Shown here: positions 57,167 through 64,000 of the stretch, in pieces
How positions within the stretch are numbered: the stretch's first letter is position 1
How the letters are laid out: every line of letters begins with the position of its first letter
NCBI GenBank assembly: GCA_004352715.1
Contig: SCFE01000001.1
Span: forward strand, 373,620 to 437,619
DNA: 64,000 nt
Direction of reading: 5' to 3'
DNA from: Hofstenia miamia
Lineage: Eukaryota; Xenacoelomorpha; Acoela
Position numbers and translations under genes: made by a program
Notes under the pieces: generated by a model
What the model was told of the DNA's origin: nothing
Database searches by the model: none
The model's input: only the letters and a program-made list of their open reading frames with translations

Positions 57167-60100
57167 CCAACTCCTGGCCTCCCCGGGATATCCAATCATA
57201 GTCTTCAAAATAGACTCTTGATTAAAACAAAGAAAATCTGAAAATATTGACTATCTAGACATTTAAGGAAGAATTTGCTTCTTTAATTCAGTTTTACATT
57301 TCTAATTGAATTCAGTGTAAGTTTCAGTTGAACACACTATGTTAGATTAAAATGAAGTCATTGATCGGAATGATTTGAGCCAAAAATAAGAGAATGTCGT
57401 GTTTGTTGAAAATAGTTTGTTTAAAGTACCAGAAGTCCTTAAACGAGTATATTTTTTAATAAAGAATAATCAGCTTTTAATAATGACAAAAATAGTAAAA
57501 AAAGTATTGTCGGTTTACCTAAGAGTTTCAATACTTTCACGTTGACTGACATCATCAGGAAATAATGGCTCAGCAAGCGATATTAGGCGTTCAGTGAGGG
57601 CTTCACTTACTTTCAGAAGAGAAGCAGCAATTGAAGCCATATCTGAGCGAGTTCCAGATGACTGCAACATGTGACAATGACCTAAATGACGATTAATGAT
57701 ACTAGAGCAATAAAATAATTCTGTCAACTCAAAAATAGTTTGATTAAAAGTATTTTCCATCATAGATATTATAGTATTTGTATTTTATAATTAACAAGAG
57801 CAAATTTGGAATATTAAATGAACCTACGATATAACCTAATACAATACATGCAAGAGATAATACAGCCTCGGCATACAACTAAACAATTTTATCCTTTCAA
57901 AATCACTGACATTAAGTGTAAACATGGCCGAATTCAATTTACATCAAAATCAGCTTTAGGCCAAATAAAGAAGTAATTTGTTTTCGGAACCAATCAGTGA
58001 TATTCTTGGCAATATTGCAAGAGGCAATGTCTAATTGTTAATGCAACTTCCATACGCAAAACCTCTTTGCATAGCCTTTGCTTAAAATGAGAGACCAACA
58101 CATTTGCCAGAAATAGATTGAATAAGCTTCATAATATGAGTTTATTTGTACGTGTACAACAATTTTTGCAAATTTAAAAGAAATTTTGACAGAACCTGCA
58201 AACGTACTGCAGGTTATAATATCATTTCCTAGCCTGAATTTCCTTCTCATACAATAATATTTTGTAATCATTTCTATAAAGTTAACACTACAGAAAATCT
58301 TTTTCTGGACTGTGAATATGACTCCTAATTGCAATCAAGAAAATATTGGGCTTACCAACACAGACATCTAGCTTCTAAGATAAAAACTGAATCGTGTCTA
58401 TTTAGAGGCATATTATTCATTTCTAAACTGGTCTCAATTAAAGCGCAATTTTTCAAGTTTGGCTACACCAAATTATAATATGGGCTAGTACTCCTGAAGG
58501 GAGCAACTGATAAAGAAAATAGACTCATTTTACGGACGTAGTTCAAAACTATGTAAAGAAATTCAGCTAAATCTGCTACTAAACAGTGGTGGCTTGCAAA
58601 ATTTTGGACAAATCAATTTGAAAATTAACAATTATTTAAACTTTCTACAAGGGCAATATTGTCATGGTTTGAAGCTAATTAAAAATAAATAACAATGAAT
58701 TAGTTGCCAAAGTAAAAATATTTAAACACCTTTATTATATTAATGTCAAAAATTCTTGCAAAATTCTTTCTCTTTCCTTTGTCATTGAGATAGGTATGTC
58801 AAGATCTGAATTTTATGTGAAACGTAATTGGCCTATCAGAATTAAGCACATAATTTATAAAAAAGCTTGAAAAATTGTCATTTCAATTTCTCTAACACAC
58901 ATATTTCAACTTCTCCTCATATTAATTAAAGCCAGTAGCGTAACTGCCAGGGGGCAGTAGGGGCTTGAGCCCCCAATCCCCCGGTGGGAATTTTTTAATA
59001 TGATGGGCCCTTCTCTTAAAAAATACTATAATAACTTTGTACGATATATTTCATGATCAAGCACTGATTGTCCTATATTATCATAAGTCCCATAAATAAT
59101 GCAACATCATTCTGTATATATATACTTTTTATTTTATCATTAATTGGTTTGAAATTTAAGCCAAGAAAACTTTAATCTTTTAGGAACAATTTGCTTTTAA
59201 ATTTTTGGAATTCACTTACACAAATTATTTTATGTAAGTAAAAAGTGCAAAGTTACATGTTCGCTACAACAAACGATTGATTGTATGTATCAATTTCTCA
59301 TACGTTTCCATTAATGTGCGATAAGGAAGATCATGTGATGAGGTGAAACAAAAGCCAAATTTTTTAAGATTATAGATTTCAAAAAGTATTGATCACAAAT
59401 TGATAATGTGATGATAATTTGTCAAGAAGTCATCAATGTCGATGGCTCTCACATTACTCCATATCAGTTTTAAATCGACCATTTTAAAAGGCTTTTCTTG
59501 CTAAACAAAATTACATATTGTATCCATCAGAATAAAATCGATTTTGTTTACATTTTCAAACAGTGTTCACAAAGCCTATTAAGAAACCGGGAAATCCTTG
59601 GACATGGATGAAGACTATGCTAAAAATTATCCCTGTGCGTTTAAAATGTGAAAGTATTAACTATTCTCAAATAAATATCGTATTTTTTGCAAAACACTCA
59701 AATTTTCCCTACACATCATGAAGAAAATCAAATGTCTTGGGCTTGAACTGTTTTGCAAAAGATCATAATTTAAAGGAATAAATTAAACATGAAGATATTG
59801 TCCATCCTGAGATGCTTTCTCATTTTAGACATCTCTATTAAGTATGAGTGCTTAATTTTTTTCAAGGAATTCACTAGAGATTGCAAAAAGAATAATTTAA
59901 GCACTTCAGACCACTATTCAGAAAATTATTGTTTGTTCTCATTGTGATTTGCTACAGAATACAAGATATTTTTTAATGTTGTGGGAAAATTAGTCAAAGA
60001 TGATTATATCACTCATTTGGGTTCTGTCCAAGAAAAAGAATTACTGGTTTATCAAATGTATGACATGCACAATTCAACCCCAAAAATGCTACAATCTACA

Positions 60101-62007
60101 GTAATTGTCTTTCACTTGCTATCACCAGTGCTGCATTTGATTTTTTCATAATTCAAAGCCAATTAAATCATATTTAAAAATATTAATGATACAAGATTAT
60201 TTCAAAAATCTAAAGCTAACTAATATTGAAAAAGCAGAAGGAAATAGCATTGATTCTGAACATTTTTAGAATACATTCAATAATATAAAAATGAGTAAAA
60301 TTGTTTTATACAATTTAAGTTATTTTATATCTTAGTGGCAACTGGTCAGATTTTTACTTGGTCTTCTAATTCAACTTTCGAAATATTTTGCTCATTAACA
60401 ATGAATGAATCTATATTTAAATGTTAACATTGAATTTGATCATTGTAAACATTAATGTTCCCAGCAACAAAGATTTAATTTAATGGATATTTTCTAATTA
60501 GTATTTAAGTATTTTTCAAAACTCTTATTGTTAGAAAATGCAATAAATACACCTACCCCTTATATTAGTCTATTAGTTTTCGTCGTAAAAGTGATCCTTG
60601 AAATATATTTCAGCACCCCTAGCCAGTTATGCCAAGCAATGGTTATCATTAAATTTCAGAAAAATAACCAACTAAAAACGTTTTCCCACAGAGGACTCTC
60701 TTCCCATAACCCAGAAAACTTTTTTTTTTACCGAAAATAGTATATCAAGACTGGAATTTGCACAAGGCTCATGTTAAAGTATTTAAGTATTATAACGGAG
60801 CATTGAGGCCAAGCAATTAATGAATTAATATATCTCTTATATAGTGATCTCATAATGTATATAAGAGATCAAAGCAATAGTCGAAAGTATTTGATAAAAA
60901 AGTGAGGCTGAAAGAGTTCTAAAAACAGCTGGAAAAAAAGTAGGCACACAACAACTAATCAGACAGACTAACTCGTAAATAAAATCGAACTGTGCCGAGA
61001 AATATTTAATTTCACATAATACTCAGAGTAAAAACAAAAAACCAATACAATAGTGTTGTTGGAATCAATTATTGTATATAACATTAGCAGAAGTTGAAAC
61101 TGAGTACTAAATTGCTAAGAAATCCAAATTAATTTTTCCCAAAATCTTGGATGAATTCTAAAGAATAATGTAAATTTCAGAAAACTTCAAAAAACATGAT
61201 GATTGTTTGGATGCATTTGAGGGAAATGGAAAAAATCAGTCAATGGGGTAGATATCTGAATGATCACTATAATTCAAAATTAGGAGAAATCATCAAACAG
61301 AATTTCTTAGATATTTCCTATTACATCAAGAAATCTAAATCTTATTAGCCAATATCAAACAACAAAGCAAACGTATTTTCTTTGAAACAGGTGCGTAGGC
61401 AGGACTTTTGATAGAGGCACCCCAAAGTTGAACAAGTTGAGCGATCTATATGGTGGCGAAAAAGAGCCAGCAAACGTGCATTTGATCTTCATAATTTAAT
61501 ATTCAAAAAAATATTCCTTAATTAATTCAAAAGAGAAATAAATAAATTTAAATTACATAAAATCATGAATCTACAGATACACTTTTAATATTGGTTTATT
61601 TGAGTTACAAAGCACTTTTTGAAAATTAGCCATACGCATAATAAACATATGACGTAATTTTAACATATGTTAATAAATTCAAGAAGAATTTTCCATATTG
61701 CATTGATTCACACTACAATTTTATGATGGAGTACAAGAATATTTGATGTTAAGATACGTGCCTGAATAAAAATACTAGAAGTAGACTGTTTTTATACTCT
61801 TTATAACGTAAAAATTACAGATAAAAAATTTGCTAATTCAGCTAGTGTGTGTGCTGTAAAACAGTCTACGAAGAATTTTACTGGCACTAAATAAAGATGA
61901 ATATTTTAAAGTATCTCTTAAAAGGAAATACGGGTACCATGACCCCCGTATCAAAATTCAGTTCACCAAGCACCTATTTAAAATAACTGAATTTTATTAT
62001 TATTGTC

Positions 62008-62041
<34 letters not shown>

Positions 62042-63655
62042 NNNNNNNNNNNNNNNNNNNNNNNNNNNNNNNNNNNNNNNNNNNNNNNNNNNNNNNNNNN
62101 NNNNNNNNNNNNNNNNNNNNNNNNNNNNNNNNNNNNNNNNNNNNNNNNNNNNNNNNNNNNNNNNNNNNNNNNNNNNNNNNNNNNNNNNNNNNNNNNNNNN
62201 NNNNNNNNNNNNNNNNNNNNNNNNNNNNNNNNNNNNNNNNNNNNNNNNNNNNNNNNNNNNNNNNNNNNNNNNNNNNNNNNNNNNNNNNNNNNNNNNNNNN
62301 NNNNNNNNNNNNNNNNNNNNNNNNNNNNNNNTATATATATATAGATATGAATATTTGAGGCCGGTACTACAATCAAATCACACGGCTTCCACGGTCCCGA
62401 CAATAATTTTGGGATTGAAAATCAAATCTAGTTGTAGCATTTACTTAATATACAAAAGTTGAGTTTTAAAGCTGTAAAATAGAAAAACAGTCATTTCTAA
62501 TTTTTTCATAATGCACAGGCTACAGGAAAATAGTTTTCCCAAAGCCCAATAGAAATAGTCCAGTAAGTGGATACATCAACTTATAATTCAATCCACATCA
62601 TAGTCAAAGACCAAAATGCTCATTGGTGTCATGAAAGCCAGAGTTAACTAAGTCGAATTTAATAGACAACTAAGCTAGGCGGCAAGATAAATGTTTTACT
62701 CGTTGTGTAGCACTAAAATGACATTTTAAAATATGCATAGTAAGCTAATGAGGGCATAACATATATTCAAGTAATTATTCAGTATATTTCATAACAAATA
62801 TAATAATTTTAGTAAACAATTTCTTTTTACAATTATAGTAATAAAAATTTTTGAAAATATTTACTTACTCTTGGACACATTTCCATATAGAAAGTAATTC
62901 TGTATAAATAAGTCTTGAGAAATTCAAGGAGTCAAGGAACCCGGGGATAATGGTACCAGTGTCCCTGTATGTTTATGCATTATTTACAATATCTAAATCC
63001 AAGCAAACAGTTTGGTTTACGACAACCGGTAACTGATGCTGAAAATATCAATATATAATAATGATGAAGTACACAATTTCCTGCATAAGGTACATATACA
63101 TATTTTCGATTATTTAACTATTTATTAATTAATTATTTAAGGCATTTATTAAATGCAAGCACATTGAAAAATGTTAAGCCAAACCTATAATACATCCTAT
63201 AGTTAAGCGATTTGCTGGTGGTAACTGATTAAGAAGACGTGATAAAGCTGCCATTGATTGGGTTGCATCCAAAAGGTCGGAAGCATCCTCAAAATGTGAA
63301 TAAAGATTTTTAGGAATGATTGGTTCAGGTAACTCCTAAGCGGATCTACTAATCCAATATAGTTATTCAAGTCATACATATACATCTAATGACTGCAAAA
63401 TATATAATTAGTTACTTAAAATTCTCAAATAAATAAAAAATTAGAACCTTAAAAAACAATGTTAGAAGACTAGCAGCTGATAAAGGTGAATATTCTTTAA
63501 ACGATATTACATATCCTTTATCATAAACAGCTTTCATTTCTTCGACCTGATTGTGATTCCCAGATTTTAAATAAATTTGGTCCCAATATCCAGTCTGCTT
63601 AGCAAGGTAATCGACACTGTCCTTTACAATAGTCGGTACCATTGGTCTTCCATCT
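43138..63655 (-). CDS. RALBP1: RALBP1-like Ral effector with degenerate RhoGAP domain (5' end outside window)
   Basis: Seven exons join in phase (63655-63448, 63335-63185, 57681-57519, 49312-49111, 46973-46878, 44999-44810, 43301-43138), giving about 391 aa and the native stop. Order: a RhoGAP domain opening DGRPMVPTIVKDSVDYLAKQ; then REELGLQEALLANLHLRIKE and EEELWEVQRIVTSYKRRIRH, closely like the conserved LWEVQRIL region of RALBP1; a short acidic linker; then the coiled coil LNEVILAEENTRLQEMVEHQ and ISRLKAEIAWRR, matching the Ral-binding coiled coil. Family role: binds active RalA/B and acts in endocytosis and Rac/Cdc42 control. Odd: the RhoGAP arginine finger is Leu (codon 63570-63568, QIYLKSGN), the LLK lysine is Thr (63462-63460) and the helix asparagine is Ala (57628-57626); the end of the domain is about 20 residues short. 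Introns are crowded with transposons. Exons upstream of 63655 are not seen and should lie beyond the window. RhoGAP-only alternatives such as FAM13 fit the downstream part less well. Confidence 0.87.
43700..44600 (-). mobile_element. LINE reverse-transcriptase fossil
   Basis: Minus-strand pieces in order: INYKGNVVTKNKDMSNIFN (pre-RT linker), SSGPSRIPTWSLKIVPDIIA, TFPDQLKLPNFSSLFKKDYP, LSYRPTSIPSPISKDFERLL, AVACVDLSKAFYSIITL and NGVPQETILVPLLF. These are RT fingers and palm blocks of a CR1/Jockey-like LINE; DLSKAF is the first catalytic Asp block. Stops interrupt it and the FADD-like motif was not found. It lies in the last intron of the RALBP1-like gene. Confidence 0.75.
44810..44999 (-). CDS. 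RALBP1: RALBP1-like exon, Ral-binding coiled coil
   Basis: Acceptor gattttag, donor gtacat. Encodes DKSFNMLTCPLFQKLNEVIL then AEENTRLQEMVEHQRKEIKS, a heptad coiled coil, and ends TKSIEK. Confidence 0.85.
45000..46877 (-). other. Intron of RALBP1-like gene
   Basis: About 1.9 kb, AT-rich. I see nothing recognisable in it. Confidence 0.6.
46878..46973 (-). CDS. RALBP1: RALBP1-like exon, linker
   Basis: 32 codons KESISPTVASAEDSMASLTL to ETETP, phase 0 at both ends. Acceptor ttttag, donor gtaggt. Acidic low-complexity linker; supported mainly by splice signals and phase. Confidence 0.7.
46974..49110 (-). other. Intron of RALBP1-like gene
   Basis: About 2.1 kb, AT-rich, no element end or exon recognised. 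Confidence 0.55.
49111..49312 (-). CDS. RALBP1: RALBP1-like exon, LWEVQR region
   Basis: Acceptor ttgtctag, donor gtgcgt. Encodes EELGLQEALLANLHLRIKEG, EEELWEVQRIVTSYKRRIRH and SVTKSVEP. The strongest family match in the gene. Confidence 0.9.
49370..50331 (+). mobile_element. Mariner element, 962 bp, internal deletion
   Basis: Ends CGAGGGGCCTACCAAAAA and (complement) TGAGGGGCATACCAAAAG, flanked by TA. Plus-strand transposase pieces lie between. Its left end is only ~56 bp upstream of the acceptor of the RALBP1-like exon at 49312, on the opposite strand to that gene. Confidence 0.9.
49543..50256 (+). pseudogene. Mariner transposase, deleted and frameshifted
   Basis: It starts MSNFEKNEWRAIINFCTKK, continues with helix-turn-helix and LLKDDNRSRTPKRAKT, then EDRRLTYDELEEQ. 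The central catalytic part is shortened; the block around HNVHTAKVTMAKI has lost the usual Asp. It then ends PVYRTDFASSDSYLFGSLKD, with the third Asp in SSDSYLF, and DLRRDYVEK. Stops occur at about 49650 and 49935. About 235 codons against the usual ~345. Confidence 0.85.
50990..52800 (-). pseudogene. BED-finger hAT transposase, broken
   Basis: N-terminus: BED zinc finger AVCNLCCKKEFSHKGGTGSL then IYHLPHTH at about 52680-52770. Middle: VAISLEAWNSKMQDFLTVNA and HTGENLSAIIDDV, the RNase-H-like core; NIGCCAHLLDLAVKD follows in another frame. C-terminus: LRLAKLAR and VPTASATAERLFSHLGLIF, the dimerisation helix, at about 51010-51160. Several frameshifts and stops. A 137-bp internal tandem duplication lies at 51451-51713. 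Confidence 0.85.
51451..51713. repeat. 137-bp tandem duplication inside hAT
   Basis: agatctctaaattcgagacc onwards at 51451 recurs at 51588, identical for about 126 bp. It disrupts the transposase. Confidence 0.9.
53100..54700 (+). mobile_element. Possible piggyBac-like relic
   Basis: Degenerate plus-strand reading shows an acidic start, then NPNTWYQKWKDASLSEFKYF and LIATMSLRRCKMILKF with KLSDKLAAF. The spacing and the MSLRR/LSDKLA pattern recall piggyBac transposases. Many stops; no TTAA-flanked ends were found. It abuts the hAT on its left. Confidence 0.3.
54842..54874. repeat. (TA)n microsatellite
   Basis: Uninterrupted TA run. Confidence 0.95.
55905..56230 (-). mobile_element. Mariner relic, N- and C-terminal blocks fused
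   Basis: Minus-strand readings: TVEEQRAFIWLLWSEAMSYQ (mariner N-terminal helix), then, in another frame, RHFSSDQELKDAVHHWFSSQ and INRLVHRWTKCLDNLGD (mariner C-terminus). The whole catalytic centre is missing between them. No clear TIRs. Confidence 0.65.
57041..57163. repeat. TA microsatellites flanking a gap and a hAT-like end
   Basis: TA run to 57072, Ns 57073-57082, then cgcccagcccgacccaac and the terminus CCAACTCTG to 57126, then another TA run. The GC-rich patch looks like the end of a CAGAG-type hAT relic inserted in a TA array. Confidence 0.5.
57519..57681 (-). CDS. RALBP1: RALBP1-like exon, second half of RhoGAP
   Basis: Acceptor catttag, donor gtaaac. Encodes HCHMLQSSGTRSDMASIAAS, LLKVSEALTERLISLAEPLF and PDDVSQRESIETL. 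Joined to the previous exon it reads LTIGCIIGHCHML. The helix DMASIAASLL occupies the place of the conserved NKMxxxNLAIVF-type helix, but its Asn is Ala. Confidence 0.78.
58933..60633. mobile_element. TIR element CAGTAGCGTAACTG, ~1.7 kb
   Basis: The left end CAGTAGCGTAACTGCCAGG pairs with gcacccctagccagttatgcc, complement GGCATAACTGGCTAGGGGTGC. The inner left end carries ggggcttgagccccc, a small palindrome. The interior is AT-rich with only decayed frames; no transposase motif recognised. No target-site duplication found. Confidence 0.45.
60832..60869. repeat. Stem-loop inverted repeat
   Basis: atctcttatat and atataagagat form an 11-bp stem around a 16-nt loop. Confidence 0.6.
61389..61424 (+). 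mobile_element. Solo TE terminus CAGGTGCGTAGGCAGG
   Basis: CAGGTGCGTAGGCAGGACTT followed by gaggcacccc resembles the CAGGGGCGTA-type terminus at 20.95 kb. No partner end located. Confidence 0.3.
62010..62343. repeat. (TA)n microsatellite with 290-bp gap
   Basis: TA on both sides of Ns 62042-62331. The open frame across it is an artefact. Confidence 0.9.
63185..63335 (-). CDS. RALBP1: RALBP1-like exon, RhoGAP middle
   Basis: Acceptor cgcttag, donor gtttgg (a second possible donor gtatta lies 12 nt earlier and keeps the same phase). Encodes ELPEPIIPKNLYSHFEDASD and then LLNQLPPANRLTIGCII, the RhoGAP ELPEPL and LPxANRxTL blocks. Confidence 0.88.
63448..63655 (-). CDS. RALBP1: RALBP1-like exon, RhoGAP start
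   Basis: Acceptor atatttag; the donor gttcta is weak. Encodes DGRPMVPTIVKDSVDYLAKQ, then TGYWDQIYLKSGNHNQVEEM and SPLSAASLLTLFFK. In RhoGAPs the motif is GIYRxSG with R as the finger; here it is QIYLKSG. Confidence 0.88.
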
Positions 63656-64000
63656 CTAAATATATTATTGCTTATTTAATGCGCAAAAATCAAAAGTTTT
63701 AAAATGTTTCAATAAACAAATAAAAGCGCATAAAATCATGAAAAAACGAGTTATAGAGTAGAATCTTAAATAAATCAATGACATGCCTGAAGGACATGAA
63801 AATTATTCGAGCAATTTCTCTGTTAGTTCAAAAAACAGAAATCACTAGGACATATAGGTCATTTAATAAAAAAATTATTCATATATATATTTTTTTAAAA
63901 TTAGATTAAGTATAATTATAGGTGTTTCATACCACGAGGTATTGCAAGTTGGTGATACACGGAATTTCTTACACGTGCACTGGGTATATGTATATATATA
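63656..64000 (-). other. Intron of RALBP1-like gene running off the window
   Basis: AT-rich. No exon recognised upstream of the RhoGAP start. The N-terminal exons should lie beyond the right edge. Confidence 0.6.

Larger units (their letters stand above)
57682..63184 (-). other. Long intron of RALBP1-like gene
   Basis: 5.5 kb holding the element at 58933-60633, a TE end at 61389 and a gapped TA tract. A weak alternative exon (62871-62967, gtaagt donor) was considered but is not needed by the phases. Confidence 0.6.

Noticed and set aside
58038-58334. 98-aa minus-strand frame in a RALBP1-like intron
   Set aside because: No domain, no splice-phase fit, composition like the surrounding intron.
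61978-62403. 141-aa minus-strand frame
   Set aside because: Mostly Ns in a TA microsatellite.
62871-62967. Possible RALBP1-like exon (acceptor catacag, donor gtaagt, reading GTIIPGFLDSLNFSRLIY)
   Set aside because: Its phase does not fit the neighbouring exons, which join each other in phase without it. Kept only as an outside chance of an alternative exon.
1-64000. CRISPR arrays, bacterial operons, tRNA or rRNA genes
   Set aside because: No regular spacer arrays, no ribosome-binding sites with stacked genes, and no tRNA cloverleaf or rRNA core sequence was recognised. The gene structure is eukaryotic.

Overview
This window is AT-rich animal (metazoan) nuclear DNA. The evidence is GT-AG split genes of clearly animal type (TMEM68-like, RALBP1-like, stefin, syntaxin-8-like), kilobase-scale introns, AATAAA signals, and a dense layer of decayed hAT, Tc1/mariner and non-LTR elements. 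The species cannot be named from the sequence. The strongly diverged RALBP1 and the heavy DNA-transposon load would fit a fast-evolving invertebrate lineage, but that is inference.

Layout. 1-9.7 kb: a one-exon syntaxin-8-like SNARE on + (1865-2245), a 138-bp tandem duplication, a stefin-like fragment on -, a dead Tc1 copy (5.41-6.83 kb) and a short hAT relic with a perfect target-site duplication (7568-8003). 9.76-38.57 kb: a complete eight-coding-exon TMEM68-like acyltransferase on -. All exon junctions can be phased and give 346 aa. Its introns hold an intronless stefin gene on + (15779-16066), hAT relics, a CR1-like non-LTR element (26.8-30.5 kb), a 267-bp Tc1/mariner MITE and a 1.6-kb Tc1 copy with both TIRs. 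43.14 kb to beyond the right edge: a RALBP1-like gene on -, with seven exons read in phase and the 5' end outside the window. Its introns hold a LINE RT fossil, two mariners, a 2.1-kb BED-finger hAT with an 8-bp TSD, a possible piggyBac relic and a further TIR-bounded element.

Most interesting biology. The RhoGAP domain of the RALBP1-like protein keeps its fold signature, but all three residues used for catalysis in RhoGAPs (arginine finger, LLK lysine, helix asparagine) are replaced, by Leu, Thr and Ala. The domain also looks shortened. This suggests a Ral effector with an inactive GAP domain. Other notable points are the stefin nested antisense in a TMEM68 intron, the SNARE lacking a Habc domain, and a family of short hAT-type elements with CGGGT-like subterminal motifs.

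Caution: three N-bounded places (27.3, 29.6 and 31.3 kb) carry exact or near-exact copies of their own flanks, and a 188-bp block at 18.2 kb is pasted between single Ns. These look like assembly artefacts rather than biology.
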